From the NCBI GenBank assembly GCA_910575795.1, contig CAJTGE010000012.1:1-64000 (forward strand): DNA of 64,000 nucleotides, given 5' to 3'. This DNA comes from Clostridiaceae bacterium. Lineage in GTDB: Bacteria > Bacillota > Clostridia > Lachnospirales > Lachnospiraceae. The notes under the pieces are model-generated. The model saw only the letters and a list, made by a program, of their open reading frames with translations, was not told the origin of the DNA and made no database searches. This document shows positions 16,784-26,073 of the stretch, in pieces. Within the stretch, counting starts at the first letter, position 1. Every line of letters starts with the position of its first letter. The position numbers and the translations under genes are program-made.

Positions 16784-18748
16784 TTACGCGCCCGGGCCTC
16801 CTCCGGCATTCCCTGAATCAGAGCCCGGGCCGGCGGGACCGCCGGCCGGGGGCGTCTCAGGCGGGGCCGCTTCCGGAGGCGCGGGCGTTTCGGCCGGCGC
16901 TTCAGGCGCGGGCGTTTCGGCCGGGGCCTCCGGCTGTACCGGCGTCTGCAGCTCGCTTCCCGGGCCGGCCGGCTGCGCAGGCGTCTCGGCCGGCGCTGAC
17001 GGCTGCGTCTCTGTCACCGGAGGCTGCTCCGGGGCGGGCGGCTGCGGCTGCGCGGGAACGGCCGGGGCCGCGGTGCTCTTCGTGTTCTCTGTCCCGGACA
17101 GATTGTAGCAGATCACCGGGATCCCGGACTGTATATTCTCATAAATCGTTTTGGCCACGCTGTGAGGGAGATTAATACAGCCATGGGAACCATTGGTCCG
17201 GTAGATGCTTCCGCCAAAGGCCCCTCTCCATTTGGCGTCATGCATGCCGATCCCGCCGTTAAAGGGCATCCAGTAATCCACAGGCGTCCTGTAGTTTTCC
17301 CCCTTTAACACCGCGTTCCTCTGTTTATAGGTCAGGGGGTAGGTTCCTGCCGGCGTCCCCCATCCTCTGGCAAGGTTTCCTGACACAAAATCCGATTCCA
17401 CCAGCAGCTTCCCATCCTTATACATATAAAGGTGCTGGGCCGTCAAATTGATCTCCACGTAGGTATTTCCATAATCATTCCCGTCCCGGCTGGCGGCTGT
17501 CTGGCTGTAAACCGGTTCGCGCGTCCGGCTCTCCCCGGCCAGGATGTCCGCGATGAGCTGCTTCGTCTCCTCTGCCTGGTTGATCCGCCAGCCATACGTG
17601 CCTCCCTTTACGGTGAGATCCGCTCCGGAAGATGTGCGGATGGTTTTGGCCTTATTAGACGTATTATATTCAGCGGCCAGCTCCGCGACATAGGCCGCCG
17701 CCATTTCCTCGTTCACCGATAGATTACCCGCCCCGTCCGTGGTCAGCCATTCGTGGATCCGATCCCCGTCCAGCGTCTCCGTGCGGGAACCGAACTGGTA
17801 GTTGATCGCCATATTGGCATAGCGGTTCAGGGCTTCCAGGCGCTCTGACAGCTCCGGGTTGTCCCGGCGGACGGCGGCCTCCTTATAAACTCCGGCCTCC
17901 GCAAGGGAAAGATTGCTTTTCAGGCCCTTTATGGCCTCCCCGAGCGCTTCCTTAAACGCCGCCCCGTCGATCTCCGTGCCCGGCTCCTCCGGAATAATGC
18001 GGTAGCCCTGTCCCGGGGTATATTCGGAAATCGCAGCGTCCACCGCCGGCCGCATCTGCGACGGATCCATGCACGAAAGCGAGGCGATCCGCCCGTCAAG
18101 GGCCTCCTCGTCATAGACCACCATAGCGTCAATCGAATACGAGGCGGGATTTAACTGGTAATCCAGCCAGGCATACGGATTCTGCGTCTCAAGAATCCAG
18201 TCAAGGCTGTCGTCAAATTCTGGATGAAGGCCGATCTCCTCCCCTGTTATCTGCTCCGTCTTCCCGTCCCCTGTCTCAATCGTAAGCGTATATCCGTTGA
18301 TCTCCGAGGCGATCATGGATTTTACCTCATCCATGGTCTTTCCCGACGCATCCAGGCCGTTGATGCTGGTATTCGGGAAAAATGCCTCCTTATACTGCTG
18401 GGCCATGTATGCATACGCGCCCCCGCCGCCGGCCAGGACGGCCGCCGCGATGCAGGCCGCCGCGATCCCCGCCTTCTTTCCCGCCGGCTTTTTATGCGAT
18501 ACTGCCCCTGTTTTCTTCTCTGTATCCGGCATAGCGGCCTCCTTTTTATTTCCACTCCTGTCAGACGGCGCGGCGGCAGGTTTTATCCCGGACGTCTTCC
18601 CGGGCTCTTCTCCTTTGCGCCCCGCCTTCCCGCGGCTCACGCCCCGCCGGGCGGCCTCTCTGCCCTCAGCGGCCGCCCTGTCTGCGGACGGGGACGGGCG
18701 CCGGTCCGTTCCCTCCTGCCGCCCTGTCATTCTGTTTTCATCTGCCAT
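16784..18748 (-). CDS. Membrane-anchored L,D-transpeptidase (YkuD) with PG-binding domain
   Basis: 654 residues; forms 3-3 peptidoglycan cross-links or attaches proteins to the wall. A long basic cytosolic head (about 1-90) is followed by one membrane helix (about 93-115, AGIAAACIAAAVLAGGGGAYAY), a four-helix PG-binding region (about 120-390) and the YkuD domain (about 415-540). The catalytic motif is YRTNGSHGCINLP with Cys as the nucleophile. The last ~110 residues are a Pro/Ala/Glu low-complexity tail (for example APAETPAPEAPAETP), likely a wall-spanning spacer. The ATG has AAGGAG upstream. Confidence 0.92.
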   Translation of the reverse strand: MADENRMTGRQEGTDRRPSPSADRAAAEGREAARRGVSRGKAGRKGEEPGKTSGIKPAAAPSDRSGNKKEAAMPDTEKKTGAVSHKKPAGKKAGIAAACIAAAVLAGGGGAYAYMAQQYKEAFFPNTSINGLDASGKTMDEVKSMIASEINGYTLTIETGDGKTEQITGEEIGLHPEFDDSLDWILETQNPYAWLDYQLNPASYSIDAMVVYDEEALDGRIASLSCMDPSQMRPAVDAAISEYTPGQGYRIIPEEPGTEIDGAAFKEALGEAIKGLKSNLSLAEAGVYKEAAVRRDNPELSERLEALNRYANMAINYQFGSRTETLDGDRIHEWLTTDGAGNLSVNEEMAAAYVAELAAEYNTSNKAKTIRTSSGADLTVKGGTYGWRINQAEETKQLIADILAGESRTREPVYSQTAASRDGNDYGNTYVEINLTAQHLYMYKDGKLLVESDFVSGNLARGWGTPAGTYPLTYKQRNAVLKGENYRTPVDYWMPFNGGIGMHDAKWRGAFGGSIYRTNGSHGCINLPHSVAKTIYENIQSGIPVICYNLSGTENTKSTAAPAVPAQPQPPAPEQPPVTETQPSAPAETPAQPAGPGSELQTPVQPEAPAETPAPEAPAETPAPPEAAPPETPPAGGPAGPGSDSGNAGGGPGA

Positions 18749-18793
18749 GTTCTATTCTCCTTTAACCGGCCGGTTATGGCCGGTCATTCGTCT

Positions 18794-18822
18794 ATTGTAT
18801 AGAACTTTAATAACAAAGTCAA
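18794..18822 (-). promoter_or_regulatory. Promoter of the L,D-transpeptidase gene
   Basis: Minus strand: -35 TTGACT (18817-18822), 17-bp spacer, -10 TACAAT (18794-18799). The mobile element starts about 25 bp upstream of the -35 box. Confidence 0.65.
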
Positions 18823-18846
18823 CTTCGATTTTGAGAGAAAAGGGGG

Positions 18847-19044
18847 CTTTGTCTTGTTACTGTTCACGCACCAGCCAATCCGAGGTGTTTTTTGTGAGTG
18901 CAGCGCAGCAAAAGTCACAGACAGCGGGCCCCCTTGGGTCAAACCCGGGAGCAGCAGCGCCAAACCGCATTTCTGCGGTTTGTGTGCATCGCGAAGCGTG
19001 TTACCGGGCACAGCCCGGCAGGGTGTGAACAGTAACTTTGTCTT
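18847..19044. mobile_element. 180-bp MITE-like element with 9-bp target duplication
   Basis: Terminal inverted repeats GTTACTGTTCAC (18856-18867) and GTGAACAGTAAC (19025-19036) are perfect. Immediately outside both ends is CTTTGTCTT (18847-18855 and 19036-19044), which looks like a target-site duplication. The interior has no gene but several short hairpins (AAACCGCA/TGCGGTTT, CCGGGC/GCCCGG, GGGT/ACCC). This is the architecture of a non-autonomous insertion element. It sits between two divergent promoters. Confidence 0.7.
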
Positions 19045-19074
19045 TCCGAAGCAGCCGTTCAGGGTTGTCTGAAC

Positions 19075-19103
19075 TGTTACATTCCGTAAAATTCTGCTAT
19101 AAT
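19075..19103 (+). promoter_or_regulatory. Promoter of the zinc-ribbon gene at 19215
   Basis: -35 TGTTAC (19075-19080), 17-bp spacer, -10 TATAAT (19098-19103). The -35 lies only about 30 bp from the end of the MITE. Confidence 0.55.
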
Positions 19104-19214
19104 GGTTCTGTAGCATAATCCTGCATTTTATGAGTCAAATCACAGGCAGCGCTATGAAAAACAGAACGCGTGAATCATTTTCAAGGTACTTTCAGAATCA
19201 TAAGGAGGTAAAAC

Positions 19215-19916
19215 ATGCCCTATTGTCCAAAATGCGACATGGAATTTGTCAAAGGAATCACAACGTGTACCGACTGCGGAGCGCCGCTCGCCGAATCCAG
19301 GGAGGCATGGGAGGCGGACCGGGAAAAAAGGCTGGCTAAGGAGGCGCAGGAAGCGCTTGAAGCGATGACCGCCCGGAATGAAGCGGCCATGGAAATGGCC
19401 CCTGAGGAACCTCTCAGGGACCAGGAGGCTCCCCGCCCGTCCTGGTCTTATGTCACCAAACGCCAGAAATGCGAGGATCTCCTCTCCTCGTGCTTTGCCT
19501 TTTCGCTGGTCGGCGCCGTCACGGCAGCCTGCTCGGCCGCCTGCTTCGCCGGGTTTATCCGGCTTCCGTTCTCACCCGGCGCGCGCCTGATATTTCAGGG
19601 CGTTACAGCCGGACTGGGGTGTGTTTTTCTCCTGATTGCCCTCCGCACAAGGCTCTCCCTGCGCTCCGCGCAAAAAGAGGCAAAGGAGGAAGAGAAACGC
19701 ACCGAAGAACTCCTTGCATGGTTCTTAAGCGGCTGGGACGCCCAACGCCTGGACCGTGCGGTTTCCGAAGAAAATCCTGATCTCTCAGGGCCTGAGATGG
19801 ACTTTAAACGCCTGGAGCTGATTCAGGACATCTTCGTCACAGGCCGGGATCTGCCGGAGCCTGATTATGTAGATTACCTGTCGGAACAGATTTTTGAAAA
19901 GCTCTATGAAGCGTAA
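19215..19916 (+). CDS. Zinc-ribbon membrane protein of unknown function
   Basis: 233 residues. N-terminal zinc ribbon CPKCDM...CTDCGAP (residues 4-25), a charged helical linker, then two membrane segments (about 95-120 and 125-145), and a cytosolic tail that includes LLAWFLSGWDAQRLD. AAGGAGG precedes the ATG. Family not identified beyond the zinc ribbon. It is monocistronic; its stop is followed within 5 bp by repeat Q1. Confidence 0.75.
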   Translation: MPYCPKCDMEFVKGITTCTDCGAPLAESREAWEADREKRLAKEAQEALEAMTARNEAAMEMAPEEPLRDQEAPRPSWSYVTKRQKCEDLLSSCFAFSLVGAVTAACSAACFAGFIRLPFSPGARLIFQGVTAGLGCVFLLIALRTRLSLRSAQKEAKEEEKRTEELLAWFLSGWDAQRLDRAVSEENPDLSGPEMDFKRLELIQDIFVTGRDLPEPDYVDYLSEQIFEKLYEA

Positions 19917-19920
19917 CCTA

Positions 19921-20049
19921 AGTCAACAACCCCGCTGCAAGCAACGGGGCGTCAAACTTGCAGCGCTGCAGAGCAGCGGGGTATTTGACCCTCGCGGCAG
20001 CCGCCAAATGTGCATGCAAGCATGCCCACTTGGCTCGTTGCCCGCGGAA
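19921..20049 (+). repeat. Dispersed repeat family Q, copy 1
   Basis: About 129 bp starting AGTCAACAACCCC and ending CCCGCGGAA, nearly identical to copies at 21819 and 40212 and partly to 29331. Internal pairings: CCCCGCTGC with GCAGCGGGG, GTCAAA with TTTGAC, and a 14-bp stem with two mismatches around GTGCATGC/GCATGCCCAC. It lies exactly between the stop codons of two convergent genes. Confidence 0.85.
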
Positions 20050-20054
20050 ATGAA

Positions 20055-21740
20055 TCACGGCCTCAGGCGGAACGCGCTCAAAAGCCGCTTGAGCAGGCTG
20101 GCCTGGGAGGACAGCTCCTCGCTGGCGGCAGCGCACTCCTCGCTGGTCGCTGAATTCGTCTGGACCACCATTGATATCTGATGGATGCCCTCTGTGACCT
20201 GCAGGATGGCGGTATTCTGGTTTTCCACTGCCTCCACCACAGAAGCCATCATGGATGTCATGCTGCTGTTCGTCCCGCTTGTCTGCTCCAGGGCGGCGGT
20301 CACCTTCTCCACAGCGGCGCTGCCCTCACGGACGGCGTTTACTGAATCGTCGATCAGATCTTTGGTGGCGCGGGCGGCCTCCTCAGACTTGTTGGCCAGG
20401 TTGCGCACCTCGTCCGCCACCACGGCAAAGCCCTTGCCCGCGGAGCCGGCCCTCGCGGCCTCAACCGCGGCGTTCAGAGCCAGTATATTCGTCTGGAAAG
20501 CAATATTTTCAATGGATGAAATGATCTTTCCAATCTCCTCCGACGAAACGGAGATCCGGTCCATGGCCACATTCAGCTCTTTGACATATCCCACGCTGAT
20601 ATCCATCTGCTCCCCTGCCTGCTTAACAAAACGGCCCGCCTGTTCTGCCGCCGCGGCGGTCTTTTTAGCCCCTTCTGAAATATCTGTAACCGTGGCGGAC
20701 AGTTCCTCCACAGTGCTGGCCTGCTCGGCAGCTCCCCTCGCCAGGCCCTGCGCGCTGTCGGACAATTGCTCCGAGCCGGCGGACACCTGGCCCGCGCTCT
20801 CCGCGATCTGGCGCATCGTCCCGTTCAGCCTGTCCTCAATGCCGTCCAATGACCGTTTGATGGACTCAAAATCGCCCACATACTCCTGCCTGACGCTGCT
20901 TGTCAAATCACCTTCGGCAATGGCCCCCAATATCTCGGTGATCTCGCCGATATAAGAACCAAGCCGGTGAATAATCCCTTCAAAGGCCCTCCCCAGCTCG
21001 CCGATCTCATCGTTGGAATGCGCGCTGACCTGGATATCCTCCCCGGCGGCCAGCCCCAGATCGCCCTTCTCCAGGCGCCTGGCCACCCCGGTAATCTCGC
21101 CCAGCGGGACGGATACCCGCTTTTTCAGGTAGACGGTCAGGATCATAATGCAGATACTGATGGCAGCCAGCGCCACCACTCCGGCCATGATGATTACAAA
21201 TAGAAACCGCTTCATCGTATCCGCCGAAGGAACACCGGCAAAGAGAAGGCCCGTCACCTTCCCGTCCTTGTCCTTCACCGGCATATAGGAGCAGATATGC
21301 TCTTCTCCCAGGATCACGGCTTTGCCCACATGGGAACGTCCCTGCCCGATCACGACAGCCGCTACCTCGTCTGACAGCTTTGTGCCCACAGCACGCTCGC
21401 CGTCGCTCTGCACAACAGTCGTATACGCCCGGGTATCGCCTTCAAAAATGGTAAACTCCATCTCCATATACTCTTTTAATCGGTCAAGCACCTCCGTCTT
21501 ATCTTCTTCTTCGGACATCCTTCTCAGCTCGTACGCCAGTAATTTCGTGCCGTCCACGCACTGGGTTTCAAATAATTTCGTCACCAGAGAATAGAACATC
21601 ACCACGCATATGGCCACGACCGCAGTGATGGAAACTGCCAGCATGGCAGCCACGACATTTCCTGTCTTACGGCCGATGCGTTTGAATTTTCCTGACGGTT
21701 CCATATATGGAAACCGGGTTCCATTTAATGCTGCTTTCAT
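20055..21740 (-). CDS. Methyl-accepting chemotaxis protein with single Cache domain
   Basis: 561 residues from the ATG at 21740 (GAGGTAAGTGA upstream); an in-frame ATG at 21785 lacks a site. TM1 (about 25-48), extracytoplasmic sCache_3-like sensor (about 50-180, including [21 protein letters not shown]), TM2 (about 185-208), HAMP (about 210-265) and the signalling domain. The hairpin tip has canonical [18 protein letters not shown] followed by [13 protein letters not shown], so it should bind CheA/CheW. No che genes are nearby. It is flanked on both sides by family Q repeats in direct orientation. Confidence 0.95.
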   Translation of the reverse strand: MKAALNGTRFPYMEPSGKFKRIGRKTGNVVAAMLAVSITAVVAICVVMFYSLVTKLFETQCVDGTKLLAYELRRMSEEEDKTEVLDRLKEYMEMEFTIFEGDTRAYTTVVQSDGERAVGTKLSDEVAAVVIGQGRSHVGKAVILGEEHICSYMPVKDKDGKVTGLLFAGVPSADTMKRFLFVIIMAGVVALAAISICIMILTVYLKKRVSVPLGEITGVARRLEKGDLGLAAGEDIQVSAHSNDEIGELGRAFEGIIHRLGSYIGEITEILGAIAEGDLTSSVRQEYVGDFESIKRSLDGIEDRLNGTMRQIAESAGQVSAGSEQLSDSAQGLARGAAEQASTVEELSATVTDISEGAKKTAAAAEQAGRFVKQAGEQMDISVGYVKELNVAMDRISVSSEEIGKIISSIENIAFQTNILALNAAVEAARAGSAGKGFAVVADEVRNLANKSEEAARATKDLIDDSVNAVREGSAAVEKVTAALEQTSGTNSSMTSMMASVVEAVENQNTAILQVTEGIHQISMVVQTNSATSEECAAASEELSSQASLLKRLLSAFRLRP

Positions 21741-21818
21741 TTCACTTACCTCTTTATTATTCCGTTTATCGCTGGCTTTCTGCATATTTTTACAGGAACG
21801 CTATAAATCGTTTCCTTC

Positions 21819-21948
21819 AGTCAACAACCCCGCTGCAAGCAACGGGGCGTCAAACTTGCAGCGCTGCAGAGCAACGGGGTATTTGACCCTCGCGGCAGTC
21901 GCCAAATGTGCATGCAGGCATGCCCACTTGGCTCGTTGCCCGCGGGAA
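21819..21948 (+). repeat. Dispersed repeat family Q, copy 2
   Basis: About 130 bp, AGTCAACAACCCC to CGCGGGAA, same orientation as copy 1. It differs by a few bases; one change leaves CCCCGCTGC opposite GCAACGGGG, weakening the stem. The rest of the 371-bp gap (21741-22111) between the chemoreceptor and gpmI holds no gene I can support. Confidence 0.85.
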
Positions 21949-22111
21949 TAACGTTTTCCGCGCCGATGTTCTCTGTATGTAAACGCAGAATCTGTCTTAC
22001 AAAATCCTTCATGACTGAAATGGCAGGATACATGATTACAAAAACTGCCGTGAAAATATTCCTGCATTATCTGCATGAATGATTCCACGGTAGTTTTCAA
22101 AGCCTGTTCTT

Positions 22112-23653
22112 TTATTTCACCAGCAGAGAAGTCCCTGTCATTTCCTTTGGTTTCTCCATTCCCATCAGCTCAATCAGCGTGGGAATGATGTCGGCCAGAC
22201 AGCCGTTTTCCCTAAGCTTAAAGGACGGATCCGCGTTCACCAGAATGAAGGGGACCTGATTCGTGGTGTGCGCCGTCCACGGCTCTCCGGTCGTCTCGTC
22301 AACCATCAGCTCTGCGTTTCCGTGATCCGCGCAGATAAAGAGAACGCCGTCCATCTTCTTCACCGCGTCCACAGCCCTGCCCACGCAGGCGTCCACGGTT
22401 TCAATGGCCTTTACCGCCGCGTCCTCCACGCCCGTATGGCCCACCATATCCGGGTTGGCAAAATTAATGATGATCACATCATATTTGCCGGACTCAATCG
22501 CGCCCACCAGCTTATCGCAGACCTGCGGCGCGCTCATCTCGGGCTTTAAGTCATACGTGGGAACCTCCTTGGGGGACGGCACCAGAATGCGATCCTCGCC
22601 CGGATTCGGCTCCTCTACGCCTCCGTTAAAGAAAAACGTGACGTGGGCATATTTCTCCGTCTCGGCAATCCTCGCCTGCGTCTTTCCATGCGCCGCCAGA
22701 TATTCGCCGAAGGTGTTTGCAATCTCTTCCTTTTTAAAGGCCACCAGCTTGTTCCCAATGGTCTCGTCGTAATCCGTAAAACACACATATACCAGGCTCA
22801 GGCGTTTTCCCCTCGCAAAGCCCTTGAAATCGTCGTCACAGAAGGCCCTTGTGATCTCCCGCGCGCGATCCGGACGGAAGTTATAGAAAATCACGGAATC
22901 CTTATCCTGGATTACGCCGATCGCCTTCCCGTCCTCTTCCACAGAAAACGGAACCACAAACTCATCGTACGCTTCTCTGTCATAGGATGCCTGTATGCCG
23001 TCCGTCGCGCCGGACGCCCGTTCCCCGTTTCCCTTTGTGAGGACATTGTAGGCTTTTTCCACGCGATCCCAGTTTTTGTCGCGGTCCATCGCGTAGTAGC
23101 GGCCCATCACGGACGCCACGCGGCCCACTCCGAGCTCCTGCATTTTGGCCTCCAGATCCGCCACAAAATCCTTTCCCGATGCCGGAGGCGTATCGCGTCC
23201 GTCCAGGAAACAGTGTACAAACACCTTTTTAAGGCCGTTGCGCTTCGCCAGCTCCAAAAGGCCGTAAATATGCGTATTGTGGCTGTGCACGCCGCCGTCC
23301 GACACGAGGCCGAACAGATGGAGGGCAGAGTCGTTCTTTTTGCAGTTTTCCACTGCCTGGACAAATTCCGGAACCGCAAAGAAATCGCCGTCTTCGATCG
23401 ATTTCGTGATGCGCGTCAGCTCCTGATATACGATGCGCCCCGCGCCCATATTCAGATGCCCCACCTCCGAATTGCCCATCTGCCCGTCCGGAAGGCCCAC
23501 TGCCATACCGCTCGCATTGCCCGGGACAAACGGGCACTGGCTCATGAGCTGATCCATCACAGGCGTCCTCGCCTGGCACACCGCGTTGTGCTCGCATGTT
23601 TTGTTTAACCCGTAACCGTCAAGAATCATTAATACTGTTGGTTTCTTGCTCAT
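22112..23653 (-). CDS. gpmI: 2,3-bisphosphoglycerate-independent phosphoglycerate mutase
   Basis: 513 residues, glycolytic interconversion of 3- and 2-phosphoglycerate using two Mn2+. Alkaline phosphatase superfamily core: VLMILDGYGLN at the N-terminus, catalytic serine in GNSEVGHLNMGAGR (about 60-73), metal ligands in DHGNAELM (about 444-451) and HT.N near the end. Full family length. Single gene with promoter at 23798-23826. Confidence 0.97.
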   Translation of the reverse strand: MSKKPTVLMILDGYGLNKTCEHNAVCQARTPVMDQLMSQCPFVPGNASGMAVGLPDGQMGNSEVGHLNMGAGRIVYQELTRITKSIEDGDFFAVPEFVQAVENCKKNDSALHLFGLVSDGGVHSHNTHIYGLLELAKRNGLKKVFVHCFLDGRDTPPASGKDFVADLEAKMQELGVGRVASVMGRYYAMDRDKNWDRVEKAYNVLTKGNGERASGATDGIQASYDREAYDEFVVPFSVEEDGKAIGVIQDKDSVIFYNFRPDRAREITRAFCDDDFKGFARGKRLSLVYVCFTDYDETIGNKLVAFKKEEIANTFGEYLAAHGKTQARIAETEKYAHVTFFFNGGVEEPNPGEDRILVPSPKEVPTYDLKPEMSAPQVCDKLVGAIESGKYDVIIINFANPDMVGHTGVEDAAVKAIETVDACVGRAVDAVKKMDGVLFICADHGNAELMVDETTGEPWTAHTTNQVPFILVNADPSFKLRENGCLADIIPTLIELMGMEKPKEMTGTSLLVK

Positions 23654-23797
23654 AATCTGTCTCCTTATTATGAATATATTTTCAACGAAGGATCCCGCAA
23701 ACAGGATTCCCTGCCGGCGACGGGACGAAAGCGGGTGTGGAAAGCTCCGTTTTGTGGCCGGCCTGCCGCTTTAAGGCAGCATTTCTGTCAGAGATCT

Positions 23798-23826
23798 ATT
23801 TTACATGATTTTTCCATAAGTTTCAA
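23798..23826 (-). promoter_or_regulatory. Promoter of gpmI
   Basis: Minus strand: -35 TTGAAA (23821-23826), 17-bp spacer, -10 TAAAAT (23798-23803). The leader to gpmI is about 140 nt and contains GC-rich inverted segments of unclear meaning. Confidence 0.7.
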
Positions 23827-23877
23827 TGGCGGATCTTGAAAAATTGATAATGTTTTGACAATGGCAGTTTTTGTCCA

Positions 23878-24924
23878 TTACGCCTCGCTGGCCTCCCCCT
23901 CATTCGCCTCCTGGACCGTCACCGCCTGGCCGAACGGGTTTTCCGAAAACGACGCTTCAATCACCGCCTGGGGCCAGTTGATCCTCAAAGCCCCGAACGC
24001 CCCTGTCTCCCCGGCCGCCTCCTCGCAAAAGACCGCAAACTCCTTCACAAGCTCCCGCGTCAGATATCCCCCGCGCCAGGCGAATGTCAGGATTTTCTTC
24101 TTCTTCGCCGCCTGCCGCATCCGCTTCTTCACCTCGTCCGTTTTTGTAAAGGAAAGCTTCCTCTCCCTGTAATAGTCGTGCTCCTTATCGACGCACGCCG
24201 GGATCGGGTACATGGCGGGCTCGTGATCCCGGAAAAAACGGCGGTCGTCTAAATTCATATAATCATAGCGGATCGCCGCCCCCTTTCCCAGGCTGTTGTC
24301 AAACGTCGCGTCCAGATGATAACAGGTTCCTCCAAGCTTTACCACATTCCAGGCATGGCGGTATCTGATCCGCTTCTCCTCATTCGCGTCCGACACGGCG
24401 ATCACGCACCAGATCCCCAGGGCGTCGCACAAAAGCTTTACGGTTTTGGCGATCCCCTCGCAGACTCCCACCCCCTGCCCCAGCGGGCCGATGATCTCAT
24501 GGGAATAGGGCTTTTTCAGCTTGTCATAACGCACATTCGCGCAGATGAAATCATGGATCCAGAGCTCCTTTTCCTTCTCATCCTTTCCCGCCATGGGGCG
24601 CGCAAGCTTTGACAGCCTGGCCTCCATGGCTTTTTTGTGCGTCAGGATCTTCGTTTTTTCAAACAGGTACTCCGGCAGGATCTCCACGGACGGGGAATCC
24701 GGATACGAGCGGCAGCGAAAGCCCACTCCGTAAAAGATCTCCGGACAGTCCAGGCGGAGCTTAAAAAAAATGTCCGACAGCTCCCTCACTTTTAGCCCCG
24801 GCGCGCGAAAGGACGGGGCAAGGGATGTAAGCCCCTCCTTCATGGCGTAATACGCCGCCCGCTCCTGTTTGCTCATATGATTATAATAGTAAGGTTCCAT
24901 CTTCCGTCCCATTCCTCCGGTCAT
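23878..24924 (-). CDS. Transglutaminase-like cysteine protease-fold protein
   Basis: 348 residues (or 340 from the ATG at 24900, which is 13 nt after a GGAGG). The transglutaminase core has a Cys in QGVGVCEGIAKTVKLLCDALG, a His in RYRHAWNVV and an Asp in YHLDATFDN, in the usual order and spacing. No signal peptide, so cytoplasmic. The C-terminal ~100 residues are basic. The first possible ATG overlaps the stop of the metallohydrolase gene, so the two form a unit. Substrate unknown. Confidence 0.75.
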   Translation of the reverse strand: MTGGMGRKMEPYYYNHMSKQERAAYYAMKEGLTSLAPSFRAPGLKVRELSDIFFKLRLDCPEIFYGVGFRCRSYPDSPSVEILPEYLFEKTKILTHKKAMEARLSKLARPMAGKDEKEKELWIHDFICANVRYDKLKKPYSHEIIGPLGQGVGVCEGIAKTVKLLCDALGIWCVIAVSDANEEKRIRYRHAWNVVKLGGTCYHLDATFDNSLGKGAAIRYDYMNLDDRRFFRDHEPAMYPIPACVDKEHDYYRERKLSFTKTDEVKKRMRQAAKKKKILTFAWRGGYLTRELVKEFAVFCEEAAGETGAFGALRINWPQAVIEASFSENPFGQAVTVQEANEGEASEA

Positions 24925-25763
24925 GAAAGGTCAATCTCTTCCAGGTCATCCGGCACATATATGTTTCCGCTAAAATACTCCGCCGCTTCCTTAGTATACA
25001 GCGCCTTGCGCTCTGCCAGGCGCGTATCCTCTGTGTGGTACAGCACCAGATTTTTCACATGCAGCCGCCCCGCCGTCTGACAGGCGTCCTTTACGGTTGA
25101 GTGATGCTTTTCATACGGATGAAACTGTTCCGCCTGTGAGTGGAGACAAAACGCCTCGTGCAGCAGCCACCTGCTGCCATTTGCAAACGCATACTCGCTC
25201 TCATTGTACGGCTCGTCCCCGCAGCACGTCAGCTTTTCCTCCCCCTCGAGATACATGGTAAACCCAAACTGTTTTGCTTTCTCCGAATGGATATCGAAAA
25301 ACACCACCCGGCGGCCCAGAATGCGCCGCTCCTCCTGATCCGAGACGGGAATCAGAACAATCCCCTTCTCCTCCTCCGGATCCGCAGCCGCGCCGCGCCC
25401 GGCGGCCCGTATGTGCGCCGCCTGTTTTTTCTGCAGCAGCATATGCGCCATCCCACGGATCATGCCAATCAGCTCCTCATGCGCGTAAACTCTGACCGCT
25501 CCGCTCATGTTCCCGCCCGCCATGGACTGGCATATCTTGCGAAGCAGCCACAAAATTCCCAGCACATGATCCATATGGCGGTGCGTGACAAAAATATCGC
25601 GTATATTTTTCCAGTCAACCGCCGCATCCTCCAACTGGCGGAGCAGCAAATTCCCTCCGCCCCCGTCCACCAGAAAATGCCCTTCCTCCCCGCTTATGAC
25701 AAAGCAGGTATTATAGCATCTCGTCACCATCGCATTCCCTGTTCCAAGCATTGTCAGCTTCAC
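24921..25763 (-). CDS. MBL-fold metallohydrolase (RNase Z-like group)
   Basis: 280 residues. Metallo-beta-lactamase fold starting MLGTGNAMVTRCYNTCFV, DGGGGNLLLRQL, and the zinc motif VTHRHMDHVLG near residues 60-70; later HEAFCLHS and VLYHTEDTR hold further ligands. It resembles ribonuclease Z-type or other phosphodiesterases, but lacks proof of activity on RNA. Coupled to the transglutaminase-like gene. Confidence 0.8.
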   Translation of the reverse strand: MKLTMLGTGNAMVTRCYNTCFVISGEEGHFLVDGGGGNLLLRQLEDAAVDWKNIRDIFVTHRHMDHVLGILWLLRKICQSMAGGNMSGAVRVYAHEELIGMIRGMAHMLLQKKQAAHIRAAGRGAAADPEEEKGIVLIPVSDQEERRILGRRVVFFDIHSEKAKQFGFTMYLEGEEKLTCCGDEPYNESEYAFANGSRWLLHEAFCLHSQAEQFHPYEKHHSTVKDACQTAGRLHVKNLVLYHTEDTRLAERKALYTKEAAEYFSGNIYVPDDLEEIDLS

Positions 25764-25986
25764 AATCAGCGCCTCCTTTTTAGAGCGTGTTTGATAAATC
25801 GTTCATTCACGGCTTCCATGATAGCATACAGATGTGGGAAGCTCAAGAACCTTTTCACAGCCGTTCCGCTTTTATCCGGGCGGGAGCGCCGTTTCGCCGT
25901 GAAGCGCTGCATCTATGATAACCGGTCTGATAACCCTGAACGGTCGCCGCCTTTGCAAATTTTAGCCAATGTTTGCACAATAACCG

Positions 25987-26016
25987 TTGACTCTCCCCCC
26001 TCTTATATCGTATAAT
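25987..26016 (+). promoter_or_regulatory. Promoter of the FIST/chemoreceptor operon
   Basis: -35 TTGACT (25987-25992), 18-bp spacer, -10 TATAAT (26011-26016). The 200 bp further upstream (25764-25986) hold no gene I can support. Confidence 0.7.
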
Positions 26017-26073
26017 TACCTATATTTCAGGAATATTTCAAAAATAAAAAAAATATGGAAGGGGAGCTATTGC

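Noticed and set aside
22643-23608. A 321-codon plus-strand frame inside gpmI
   Set aside because: Antisense shadow of a complete phosphoglycerate mutase.
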